Of a stretch of DNA of 7,456 bases, positions 1 to 7,008 are shown one piece after another. The notes beneath the pieces were generated by a model that did not search any database, was not told the origin of the DNA, and saw nothing but the letters and a program-made list of their open reading frames with translations. The position numbers and the translations under genes were made by a program. Numbering within the stretch: the first letter of the stretch is position 1; every line of letters starts with the position of its first letter. The DNA is from Balneola sp. (GTDB lineage: Bacteria; Bacteroidota; Rhodothermia; Balneolales; Balneolaceae), in the NCBI GenBank assembly GCA_002730655.1, contig PCAT01000030.1, positions 1-7,456 on the forward strand. Reading direction: 5' to 3'.

Positions 1-201
1 ACTAGCGTTAGAACGGGAACCGATACCGACAGTATTTTCTACCAAAAAACAGGAATACCATCCGCTTTAATTTCACTTCCTTTGCGTTACATGCATTCTC
101 CGGTTGAAATTTGTTCCATGCAAGATGTAGAAGCATTAATTCAATTGATGTATGAATCGGTAGCTGGATTAAAGGCAGACCAGCGTTTTAGTGTCCACTA
201 A
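1..201 (+). CDS. M42-family metallo-aminopeptidase (glutamyl aminopeptidase / FrvX-YsdC type), C-terminal end
   Basis: The reading frame is open from the first base to a TAA stop at 199-201 and gives the last 66 residues; the start lies outside the window. The visible segment contains GTDTD (residues 6-10 here), then a strand ending in SLPLRYMHSPVE (25-36). The RYMHSPVE block is a hallmark of the M42 peptidase C-terminus, and its histidine (codon 94-96) corresponds to the last metal ligand of the dinuclear site in this family. Family members are cytosolic, form large tetrahedral dodecamers (TET), and remove N-terminal residues from peptides. The closing helix (about residues 40-58) is also typical. 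Which substrate preference applies (Glu/Asp, Lys or broad) cannot be judged from this fragment. The gene converges on sua5 and overlaps its 3' end by 14 bp. Family assignment is firm; the exact name is left open. Confidence 0.88.
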   Translation, partial: TSVRTGTDTDSIFYQKTGIPSALISLPLRYMHSPVEICSMQDVEALIQLMYESVAGLKADQRFSVH

Positions 202-205
202 TCGC
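183..205. repeat. Near-palindromic tail-to-tail gene overlap, possible weak hairpin terminator
   Basis: The segment 188-201 reads TTAGTG-TC-CACTAA, a 6-bp perfect inverted repeat around a 2-bp centre. Its left end (tta, 188-190) is the stop codon of the minus-strand sua5 gene and its right end (taa, 199-201) is the stop of the plus-strand M42 gene. Outside this, GCG (183-185) can pair with CGC (203-205) across a small asymmetric bulge. As RNA it could form a 5-bp stem with a 4-base loop plus the 3-bp outer stem. On the plus strand it is followed by a pyrimidine-rich stretch but not a real T-run, so termination activity is only a possibility. No other terminator lies between the two convergent genes. 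Confidence 0.5.
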
Positions 206-1237
206 TTTCTCTATTCTGTTGATAATAGCATCTTTTAAACTTGATGTAGCAACATGTTTACGAATATCTTGTATAAAAATACGGGTATAATTTTCTTTGT
301 CGGCCATTCTAAAGGTATCATATAGAAGTTGCCCAAATCGTTTCCAGCTACCCTCACAACATAGCAAGGAGTACCCATCTTTAACAACTTTATCCGTGAA
401 AGACTGAGTATATGGGGGAGTCTTATCAAGAAGAAAAATAACACCTGGATATCTTAAAGTTTCAAGTTGCTCAACATCGGAGAGCCACTCTACCGTAGCT
501 TTAGGAGCATAATGGCGATATTTAAGCCCAGGACTTGGTGTGACATTTGATGTTCTTAAAGTGTCCTTTATAGAGTGGCTAGGTGTGTAATACTCAACCG
601 AACCAAATTCAGATAGCTCCTCTGCGCTAATAGCCCCAGGACGGTAGATGAGTATGTCACTTTGAAATTTTCGAGAAGCACAAGATGATTGTTGCCCAGT
701 GGTAGTAGGATAGTTTGGCCGGCATGTTAGTACGGTTGATTCTATGCCTATAGCACAGTCTCCTCCGTCTAGTACTGGGAAATTTTCACCAAAATCACTT
801 AAAACATGTTCTGATTTTGATGGGCTAGGTGTTCCAGATAAATTGGCACTTGGAGCAACTAGAGGCCCTGTTTTTTGCAATAAATTCAAACATTTGCTGT
901 GATTTGGCATTCTAACTGCAACTGTATTTAAGCCAGCAGTAATGGCGTCAAGTACATTTTTTTTCCTAGGAAGAACTAAGGTGAGGGGGCCTGGCCAAAA
1001 TTTCTTTATAATACGCAATTCAATCTCTGTCATTGGTTTAGAGAATTCATCTAACTGATTCATGCAGCCAATGTGAATAATAAGAGGGTTATCGGACGGA
1101 CGTTGTTTCAGGGTAAATATTTGTTGTATCGCCAATAGTTTAGACGCATCAGCTGCTAGTCCATATACCGTTTCCGTAGGGATTGCAACGACCTCGCCTT
1201 GTTTTAGACGTCGTACAGCTTCATTAGTACTCAACAT
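188..1237 (-). CDS. sua5: Threonylcarbamoyl-AMP synthase, Sua5 type (tRNA t6A biosynthesis)
   Basis: This 349-residue protein makes L-threonylcarbamoyladenylate from threonine, bicarbonate and ATP, the first step of t6A modification at position 37 of ANN-decoding tRNAs. The TsaB/D/E machinery then transfers the group. The YrdC/TsaC catalytic domain spans about 5-205: PTETVYGL (20-27), the KxR motif K44/R46 followed by NPL, WPGPLTL (81-87), APSANLSG (128-135), GIEST (164-168) and RPGAI (199-203). A linker with SPGLKYRHYAP (235-245) and a C-terminal domain of about 100 residues make it the longer Sua5 form rather than the roughly 190-residue TsaC form. Between EST and RPGAI it carries about 15-18 more residues than usual. 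The start is 2 bp past the mfd stop; only a weak GAGAG (1247-1251, 9-nt spacing) precedes it. It is the last gene of the operon, and its 3' end overlaps the convergent M42 gene. Identification is secure. Confidence 0.96.
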   Translation of the reverse strand: MLSTNEAVRRLKQGEVVAIPTETVYGLAADASKLLAIQQIFTLKQRPSDNPLIIHIGCMNQLDEFSKPMTEIELRIIKKFWPGPLTLVLPRKKNVLDAITAGLNTVAVRMPNHSKCLNLLQKTGPLVAPSANLSGTPSPSKSEHVLSDFGENFPVLDGGDCAIGIESTVLTCRPNYPTTTGQQSSCASRKFQSDILIYRPGAISAEELSEFGSVEYYTPSHSIKDTLRTSNVTPSPGLKYRHYAPKATVEWLSDVEQLETLRYPGVIFLLDKTPPYTQSFTDKVVKDGYSLLCCEGSWKRFGQLLYDTFRMADKENYTRIFIQDIRKHVATSSLKDAIINRIEKAISGH

Positions 1238-1239
1238 AG

Positions 1240-4200
1240 CTACTGACTCTCATATATTTTTTTTAGCAAGTCGATAGCGTCTGATAAATTATTCACTTTT
1301 TCAAATAAAAAGCGTATCGCATCGTCCTTTTGTATTATGGAATGGGAATCTCCGGTCACCTTTTTAATATGATTGAGTATATTGGTAAACAAAGGAGCTT
1401 CATAATAGGAGCGCCCAAGTGCGCTTTCAACTTTAGGGCACATACACCACATTTTACCTACTCGTAAAGTAATTTTAACAAAATATAAGTTCGAAGCATA
1501 ATATTGAAGTATTTTGCATTGCCAGAGCCGAGTAGCATCGCTAGGAAAGGGTCCAAATCGATCCTCAACTTCAGATCTCCAATCTTTAATTTCCTCAATA
1601 GTATTTGCTTTGGCTATCTTTCGGTAGAGATTTAGTCGTTCCACATTATCAGTGACATAATGTTGGGGTAATAATGCCGATTCATCCATTTCTATTTGTG
1701 TTTCGGGTATGGCTAATCTCTTTTCTCCTCCTTCAAATAGATGATTAAACTCTTGTTCCTTAACTTCCTGTACAGCTTCATCCAAAATTTTGGTATACAA
1801 TTCGAAACCGATATCATTTATAAAACCACTTTGCTCTCCACCTAATATATCTCCTGCACCTCGAATATCAAGGTCACGCATTGCAATATTGAAACCTGAA
1901 CCCAAATCCGAAAACTCTTCAAGGGCAATAAGTCTTTTGCGTGCTTCAGGGGTCAATTGGTCGATGGGACGGGTAATCAAGTAGCAAAAAGCCTTACGAT
2001 TAGATCGGCCAACTCGCCCTCTAAGTTGGTGTAATTCCGCTAAGCCAAACCGGTCAGCATCATTGATAATTATGGTATTAGCATTGCTGATATCTATTCC
2101 GTTTTCTACAATGTTAGTTGATATAAGTACATCGAATCGATTATTGTAAAAATCTTGAATGATTTTCTCTAATTTCGCTGCTTTCATTTGTCCATGAGCA
2201 TATCTGACTCTAATTTCTGGGACTAATGAATGAATCATATGAGTCATTTCCTCAATGTTACCCACCCGGTTATGAATAAAAAAAGCTTGACCTCCACGGG
2301 AAATTTCTTGCACTAGAGCGTCTCTAATTAGTGTCTCATCAAAGGAGTGAATTTCAGTCTGAACCGGACGCCTGTTGGGAGGAGGGGTTGTTATAATACT
2401 CAAATCGCGTGCACCCATAAGAGAGAATTGTAATGTTCTTGGGATTGGTGTTGCCGTGAGAGTAAGTACATCAACGGTTGCTCTTAACGCTTTTAATTTT
2501 TCCTTAGCGGATACTCCAAACCGTTGTTCTTCGTCAATGATAATTAAACCTAAATCTTTAAATGAAATATCTTTGGATAGTATTCTATGGGTCCCGATAA
2601 GAATATCTACATCACCTGTACACACTCCCTTGAGTATTTCTTTTTGTTCTTTAGCACTCTTAAACCTTGATAATGCGTCTACTTTAACTGGGAAGTCATT
2701 CATCCTTTTACTAAATGTTTTGAGATGCTGGTCAGCTAAGAGGGTGGTAGGGACTAGTACAGCAACTTGCTTATTATCCATAACGGCTTTAAAAGCAGAG
2801 CGTATAGCCACTTCCGTTTTACCAAAACCAACATCACCACAGACCAAGCGGTCCATGGGTTGTTCATTCATCATATCCTCTTTAACTGCCTTTATGGTGG
2901 AATCTTGGTCTAAGGTCTCCTCAAATTCAAAACGTGCTTCCATTTCAACCTGCCATGCATTATCAGATGAATAGGCAAACGCTTTTTGCATTTTCCTCTT
3001 GGCATATAAATCAATAAGTTCACGTGCAATATCTTTAACTTTTTTTCGAGTTTTGGCTTTTTTTCGTGCCCATTCACCAGAACCCAATTTGGTGACCCTA
3101 GGGGCCATTCCTTCTTTTGCTGAATATTTTTGCAACTTATGTAAGCTACTTAGATTGACATAAAGAGTTGAATCTTCCTGATATTGCATCACGACTACTT
3201 CTTGAAGTACTCCTTTTACTTCAATTTTTTTGAAGCCTGAAAATTTTCCAATTCCATAGTCTACATGTACGACATAATCACCAAGGTTTAGGTCATAGAT
3301 TTCTTTGAATGATATGCCGCCAGAATACCTTCTCTTTTTAATTTTTGGGCGATGATACCGATTAAATATCTGATGATCGGTATATATGGCTAGTTTTAAA
3401 TGTTCTAAAATGAAACCTTTATTCAATGATTGGCCCAGTAAGCTATATTTGTGGCTTGGAGATACTGCAGGTAGTAATTCTTCAAATCGCTCTACTTGTC
3501 CCTGATTGTCACAACAAATATGGGTCGTAAATCCTTGTTTGCTTTGTCGTTCAATATCTTCTTTGACCTGCTTTATTACCCCGTTAAAGTCGGGTTGAGG
3601 ACGAGCATCAAATGTGATAATCTGATCAATTTCGGTGGTAGCACTGAATCCAATATAACTCAGGCTGCCTGCTTTTTCGTCTATAATACTCTTAAATGAA
3701 GTAGCATGTAGAAATAATTTTTCCGGAGGCAGTTCTTGGCTTTTTGGGTCATAACGTTCAACAGCGTCATCATAAAGCTTTGTAAGAGAACTTAAAATTA
3801 ACGACTCATCTTTTACAACAAAGTGTACTTTCTCGCCTAAGTAGTGTAAAAAGTTATTTAGACTTTTTTGTTGAATATTGGAAATGTCGGGTACAATAGA
3901 TACTCGATCTAGAAAGGCTACCGAACGTTGTGAATCGACATCGAATTCACGAATACTTTCGATCTCATTACCAAAAAACTCAATGCGTATAGGATATTCT
4001 CCTGAATAAGGATAAATATCCAAGATACCACCACGAATGGCCATTTCACCAGGTTCATCTACAAAACGTACATTTTGATATCCATGGACGGTTAAATGTT
4101 CCTGAATTTGTTCAAATTGGTATTCTCGTGACTTTACGAGTTCAAGTTTAGCTGATTGAAAGGTTTCAGGATCCTGTACAAAATCAAATATTCCTTCTGC

Positions 4201-4599
4201 AGAGCACAATATTATATAGTCATTTTGTTCTATAATGTGTTGCAAGACTTCGGTTCTTTGAACCATTGAACTGGCATCTACTATAGCACCTGTATCGTAA
4301 GGCCTACGTTGAAGTGATGGAAAGCTCAGTACTTTTTCTATGCCTAGTTCAAGTAAGTCACTCTCAGTGACTCGCATTTCCTCATCGTTTTCACATATAT
4401 AGATAATGGGCTTTTTAAGGTGAATACCTGCAATTAAAAAAGATAGTAACGAGCCTATTACTTGCTTTAACTCAACTCTTAGTGGTCTTACTTTGCCAAA
4501 GTGTTCGGACTCGGCTTTTTTGATGAGTTGGTAGTATTGTTGAAATGAGGGGTCTTGGATAATATCTTTTACAAGATTTGTCTTAGCATGATTACTCAT
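1240..4599 (-). CDS. mfd: Transcription-repair coupling factor Mfd (ATP-dependent DNA translocase)
   Basis: Mfd recognises RNA polymerase stalled at DNA lesions, pushes it off by DNA translocation and recruits UvrA for nucleotide excision repair. The 1119 residues are full length for the family (E. coli Mfd is about 1150). Visible in order: a UvrB-like, UvrA-binding N-terminal module (about 30-330, with RGGILDIYPYSGEYPIRIEFFG at 189-210 as two adjoining blocks); a CarD-like RNA-polymerase-interacting domain (about 435-500, GDYVVHVDYGIGKF); and the translocase core. The core has Walker A GDVGFGKT (588-595), Walker B DEEQ (689-692), TATPIPRTL (715-723) and motif VI QLRGRVGRS (858-866). A TRG-type region follows (about 896-925, RDLDIRGAGDILG), then the C-terminal TRCF/D7 domain (about 975-1085). 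All core motifs look intact. The start is 2 bp after the batA stop and has a good GAGGT ribosome site. Confidence 0.99.
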   Translation of the reverse strand: MSNHAKTNLVKDIIQDPSFQQYYQLIKKAESEHFGKVRPLRVELKQVIGSLLSFLIAGIHLKKPIIYICENDEEMRVTESDLLELGIEKVLSFPSLQRRPYDTGAIVDASSMVQRTEVLQHIIEQNDYIILCSAEGIFDFVQDPETFQSAKLELVKSREYQFEQIQEHLTVHGYQNVRFVDEPGEMAIRGGILDIYPYSGEYPIRIEFFGNEIESIREFDVDSQRSVAFLDRVSIVPDISNIQQKSLNNFLHYLGEKVHFVVKDESLILSSLTKLYDDAVERYDPKSQELPPEKLFLHATSFKSIIDEKAGSLSYIGFSATTEIDQIITFDARPQPDFNGVIKQVKEDIERQSKQGFTTHICCDNQGQVERFEELLPAVSPSHKYSLLGQSLNKGFILEHLKLAIYTDHQIFNRYHRPKIKKRRYSGGISFKEIYDLNLGDYVVHVDYGIGKFSGFKKIEVKGVLQEVVVMQYQEDSTLYVNLSSLHKLQKYSAKEGMAPRVTKLGSGEWARKKAKTRKKVKDIARELIDLYAKRKMQKAFAYSSDNAWQVEMEARFEFEETLDQDSTIKAVKEDMMNEQPMDRLVCGDVGFGKTEVAIRSAFKAVMDNKQVAVLVPTTLLADQHLKTFSKRMNDFPVKVDALSRFKSAKEQKEILKGVCTGDVDILIGTHRILSKDISFKDLGLIIIDEEQRFGVSAKEKLKALRATVDVLTLTATPIPRTLQFSLMGARDLSIITTPPPNRRPVQTEIHSFDETLIRDALVQEISRGGQAFFIHNRVGNIEEMTHMIHSLVPEIRVRYAHGQMKAAKLEKIIQDFYNNRFDVLISTNIVENGIDISNANTIIINDADRFGLAELHQLRGRVGRSNRKAFCYLITRPIDQLTPEARKRLIALEEFSDLGSGFNIAMRDLDIRGAGDILGGEQSGFINDIGFELYTKILDEAVQEVKEQEFNHLFEGGEKRLAIPETQIEMDESALLPQHYVTDNVERLNLYRKIAKANTIEEIKDWRSEVEDRFGPFPSDATRLWQCKILQYYASNLYFVKITLRVGKMWCMCPKVESALGRSYYEAPLFTNILNHIKKVTGDSHSIIQKDDAIRFLFEKVNNLSDAIDLLKKIYESQ

Positions 4600-4601
4600 T
4601 A

Positions 4602-5600
4602 CTAGACCTCAACTATTGAACGCAAAACAAATTGCTTGAGAAGAAAGTAGCTAATCAAAAATAGCAGACTCAATACTAAATATATAGGATAGAGATCGGT
4701 GAAATCAGTGTAGATAATTTCTTCTACCTTAGTTCGCTCAAGGGCATCTATCTCTTGGTAAATTCTTAGTAGTTCTTGGGAATCAGTAGCTCTATAATAC
4801 TTTCCACCGGTTGACTCAGCCACACTCTTTAACATGTCCTCATCAATATCCACCTGGATATTCCGATATCTACGCCCGAAAATTGGGTCATCCACAGGAT
4901 ATGGAGCAGTCCCTCGGGTTCCAGCTCCAATGGTGTAGATCTTAATATTATAGGCTAAAGCTAAATCCGCTGCGGTTACGGGGTCAATTTCACCAGCGTT
5001 GTTCTGTCCATCTGTTAATAAAATAATGACTTTACTTTTTGCCTCACTATCCTTTAGTCTATTAACAGAGGTAGCAATACCCATTCCAATGGCCGTTCCA
5101 TCCTGTATCACGCCCATTTCGACTTCGTCAATTAGTTCCTTTAAGAGTCGGTAATCTAGTGTTGGTGGGCACACCGTGAAACTTTGCATAGCAAATGATA
5201 CCAAACCAATACGGTCTGAGATACGCTGGTCTATGAACTCTTTTGCTACCTCTCTCGCGGCTTCGAATCGATTAGGTTTTAAATCTTCGGCTTTCATGGA
5301 GGATGAGATATCCAATGCCAAAACGATATCAATACCCTCGGCATTACGTTCAACCGTGGTCAATTGTTCTTGTGGTCGGGCTAGAGCATAAATTAAACTG
5401 GCAAGGCCTAATATAAAAAACAATTCAGCTAACCAATGTAGGTGTTGCTTTTGGTTACTAGGTAAGTTTTTTAACGATTGGGTATCTGAAAATAAGAGTG
5501 CTGGTCGTTTGTTAAGAAAGAAGCGATACAAATATACGCCGATAATGAAAGGTATAATCAGGTACGCCCAAAGCCATATTGGATTCGCAAATTCTATCAT
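4602..5600 (-). CDS. batA: BatA-like VWA-domain membrane protein
   Basis: This 332-residue protein has the standard BatA/YfbK-like layout. Two N-terminal membrane segments lie at about 8-28 and 56-74, a von Willebrand A domain spans about 89-285, and a C-terminal membrane helix lies at about 302-322. The metal-ion-dependent adhesion site is complete: DISSSM (97-102, the DxSxS motif), T169 in DGTAIG, and D197 in LLTDGQNNAG. It should therefore bind a divalent metal and a protein partner on the cytosolic or periplasmic face. Bat ('Bacteroides aerotolerance') proteins are linked to oxidative and envelope stress and usually sit with MoxR ATPases and DUF58 proteins; the molecular role is poorly known. 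The ATG overlaps the upstream stop as ATGA (5597-5600), and GGGAG at 5611-5615 lies 10 nt upstream. No batB follows; mfd starts 2 bp after the stop. The domain call is firm; the symbol rests on architecture and context. Confidence 0.9.
   Translation of the reverse strand: MIEFANPIWLWAYLIIPFIIGVYLYRFFLNKRPALLFSDTQSLKNLPSNQKQHLHWLAELFFILGLASLIYALARPQEQLTTVERNAEGIDIVLALDISSSMKAEDLKPNRFEAAREVAKEFIDQRISDRIGLVSFAMQSFTVCPPTLDYRLLKELIDEVEMGVIQDGTAIGMGIATSVNRLKDSEAKSKVIILLTDGQNNAGEIDPVTAADLALAYNIKIYTIGAGTRGTAPYPVDDPIFGRRYRNIQVDIDEDMLKSVAESTGGKYYRATDSQELLRIYQEIDALERTKVEEIIYTDFTDLYPIYLVLSLLFLISYFLLKQFVLRSIVEV
4606..4610 (-). promoter_or_regulatory. Ribosome binding site of mfd
   Basis: GAGGT lies 6 nt before the mfd ATG and sits inside the last codons of the upstream VWA gene (Val-Glu-Val-stop). 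It is the best Shine-Dalgarno in the window and supports the chosen mfd start and translational coupling to batA. Confidence 0.7.
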
Positions 5601-6676
5601 TGCAAAGAGACTCCCGCTTCAGAATTTTGTGGATAACCATGAAGCTGTTGAAATTCTTCTTTGTGAGCTTGATGGCGTCTTTTGTGCTGGTCAACGAATA
5701 GGTCTAAGCAAGCAAAAGACTCATCTAAAATGAGCCGTATTTGCTCTTCATTAGGCTTAAACTTAGCAAATTTAACCCGGTCTGCTTTCATTAACAAAGT
5801 CCCAATTTTCGTAATAAGAGCGGTTGATTCCGCTATTTGGTTGAGGTATTCGAGTAGCTCTCGAGAGGTAGATTCTAATGCTGGAAATCCATAAAGTGTT
5901 TCATAATAATCCCGGAAGGCGTCACTGATACGTGAATAATAGATTTTAATAGTACCATCGGTTTTTGGGAAATCATCCTCAAAAATAGTTTCTAATTCAC
6001 TTTTTAAAATTCTTAAAGGAGACTCATAAATTGGTAGTTCTGAGGACTGTACAGGCTCGGTTATATTTTTTTGAGAACGGTGATACCACCATAAAAATGC
6101 TATTATTGTAAAAAGAATCCCAATAATAAAAGCAAACAACCAAGGGTTAGAAAAGTAATAATTTGGTTTAATCGGATTTAATTCAAGTGAATCACCCCGT
6201 GCCATAATTAGTTCTATCTTTGAGCTAAATGGTAAACGAATGGGTGGGGCTGTTATCGAAAAGGTGTCTTCCTTTGTCATGTATAATATTTGCAAACCAT
6301 TTAATAGCAGATCCTGGTTCCCAAAGTATTGAAAGGTGTATACAACACTATCTTCATAAGCTGTTGACCCATAACTGGTATTTGTAAGAAAAAGATTAGG
6401 AGGGAAAGAGCTAGAATCTGGGAAGTTAATTTCATAATTCGTTCGTGAAGGGCTAGAAATGATAATTTTGAATGGAGTCGAAATGCGAACAGAGTCGTCT
6501 TCTGAATAAATTCGTGGTCCATTCTTTAATTGGAGTTCAAATGGGTCTTCGTCATTTGTGTGTGTTTGAATTTGCGCATGAAGTTTTATGGTGCTGAAGT
6601 AAGTCCATAAAATGCCTAAACACAAAATGAAAGTCTTATATCTAAAAAGGGTATATGAGTTCTTTTTAGGGTACAT
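5597..6676 (-). CDS. Bat-operon membrane protein (DUF4381/BatD-like architecture), function unknown
   Basis: The 359-residue protein begins with a signal peptide (basic KK at 4-5, hydrophobic core about 15-28, likely cleavage after HA at 33-34). A Ser/Thr- and Asp-rich, strand-rich periplasmic region follows (about 40-170). One membrane helix (about 179-197, ending WWYHR) leads into a helical cytosolic tail. That tail carries IYYSRISDAFRDYYETLYGF (245-264), then ALESTSRELLEYL, and later ADRVKFAKFKPNEEQ (298-312). I recognise this Y/F-Y-x-x-I-x-D-x-x-R-x-Y-x-E...FG-x-x-A-L-E-x-T pattern from proteins encoded just before BatA in Bacteroidota-like genomes. It is probably a partner or scaffold for the VWA protein, which it overlaps by 4 bp. 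It is the first gene of the operon. The ATG at 6676 is the only in-frame ATG, since a TAA lies five codons upstream, and no clear Shine-Dalgarno is present. The family assignment is from memory of related sequences. Confidence 0.8.
   Translation of the reverse strand: MYPKKNSYTLFRYKTFILCLGILWTYFSTIKLHAQIQTHTNDEDPFELQLKNGPRIYSEDDSVRISTPFKIIISSPSRTNYEINFPDSSSFPPNLFLTNTSYGSTAYEDSVVYTFQYFGNQDLLLNGLQILYMTKEDTFSITAPPIRLPFSSKIELIMARGDSLELNPIKPNYYFSNPWLFAFIIGILFTIIAFLWWYHRSQKNITEPVQSSELPIYESPLRILKSELETIFEDDFPKTDGTIKIYYSRISDAFRDYYETLYGFPALESTSRELLEYLNQIAESTALITKIGTLLMKADRVKFAKFKPNEEQIRLILDESFACLDLFVDQHKRRHQAHKEEFQQLHGYPQNSEAGVSLQ
5611..5615 (-). promoter_or_regulatory. Candidate ribosome binding site of batA
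   Basis: GGGAG lies 10 nt upstream of the batA ATG, within the end of the preceding coding region. The spacing is rather long, so re-initiation through the ATGA overlap may matter more than this site. It does support the 5600 start. Confidence 0.45.
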
Positions 6677-6713
6677 TTTACATATCGTTATTTAGAATAG
6701 TTTCGCTGTAAGG

Positions 6714-6719
6714 ATTATA
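6714..6719 (-). promoter_or_regulatory. Possible -10 element for the bat-mfd-sua5 operon
   Basis: A perfect TATAAT reads on the minus strand 37 bp upstream of the first operon ATG, a sensible distance for a promoter. No good -35 lies 16-18 bp upstream (AAAATG at 17 bp), and it does not match the TAnnTTTG -7 box of Bacteroidota. In such AT-rich DNA a chance match is quite possible. Confidence 0.25.
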
Positions 6720-6753
6720 TGAGTTTGTAACAATCACATTTTTTCTGTTTTCC

Positions 6754-6764
6754 CTTGCAGCAAG
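6754..6764. repeat. Short dyad CTTGC-A-GCAAG
   Basis: This is an 11-bp perfect inverted repeat (5-bp arms, 1-bp centre) about 80 bp upstream of the operon start codon. It shares its TTGC/GCAA arms with the dyad at 6798-6810, with centres 45 bp apart. It could be half of an operator pair; function is not shown. Confidence 0.35.
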
Positions 6765-6797
6765 ATAAACATTTAAAAATGCATACACTCTTGTGGG

Positions 6798-6810
6798 ATT
6801 GCTAAGCAAT
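6798..6810. repeat. Short dyad ATTGCT-A-AGCAAT
   Basis: This is a 13-bp perfect inverted repeat (6-bp arms, 1-bp centre). The one-base centre makes it a poor hairpin but a reasonable protein-binding dyad. It lies about 122 bp upstream of the operon start and about 200 bp upstream of the divergent lipoprotein gene. Confidence 0.4.
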
Positions 6811-6841
6811 TCAAACAACCTAAAATAATAACTATCACACT

Positions 6842-6926
6842 TAATTAGGTACTTATTTTGTTTGAAATGGTAGGAATAGTAAGTTTATTTAGATTATCTG
6901 AATGATCTATGCAGTACTAATTAGGT
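6842..6926. repeat. 9-bp direct repeat TAATTAGGT (6842-6850 and 6918-6926)
   Basis: Two identical copies lie 76 bp apart in the same orientation. The second directly abuts the TTGACA box at 6927. A binding site is possible, but a 9-bp repeat in AT-rich DNA can be accidental. Confidence 0.3.
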
Positions 6927-6956
6927 TTGACAATATAAATGAAGTGTTTCTATTTA
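6927..6956 (+). promoter_or_regulatory. Candidate promoter of the lipoprotein gene
   Basis: A perfect TTGACA (6927-6932) is followed after 18 bp by TATTTA (6951-6956), a weak -10, about 50 bp upstream of the ATG at 7009. Read by the Bacteroidota pattern, TTTG (6926-6929) and TATTTATT (6951-6958, partial match to TAnnTTTG) are spaced 21 bp, so either sigma model points to the same place. Confidence 0.35.
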
Positions 6957-7008
6957 TTTATTATACTGACTAGATCTCTTACTTTTTGGTATTGTATTAC
7001 TTAACTGT

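Larger units (their letters stand above)
6677..7008. other. Divergent intergenic region between the bat-mfd-sua5 operon and the lipoprotein gene
   Basis: This 332-bp stretch is strongly AT-rich and has stop codons in all frames; I see no credible small gene, tRNA or structured RNA. It must hold the promoters of both divergent units. It contains two short perfect dyads sharing TTGC...GCAA, a 9-bp direct repeat TAATTAGGT, a TTGACA box facing the right-hand gene and a TATAAT facing the operon; these are listed separately. Confidence 0.8.

Noticed and set aside
2375..2974. A 199-codon plus-strand open frame inside mfd
   Set aside because: It lies wholly opposite the conserved helicase motifs of mfd, has low-complexity Ser/Leu-rich composition and matches no family; it is a shadow of the real gene.
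5509..5733. Plus-strand open frame spanning the batA start and the end of the upstream gene
   Set aside because: It covers two well-supported minus-strand genes and has no recognisable protein features or ribosome site.
6737..6760. Pyrimidine-rich tract ending in GCAG (plus strand), resembling a T-run or 3' splice signal
   Set aside because: No GC-rich stem precedes it, so it is not an intrinsic terminator, and the window is plainly bacterial.
6961..6967. TATACT as the -10 of the lipoprotein gene
   Set aside because: It is 29 bp from the TTGACA box, far outside normal spacing, and no alternative -35 sits at 16-18 bp.
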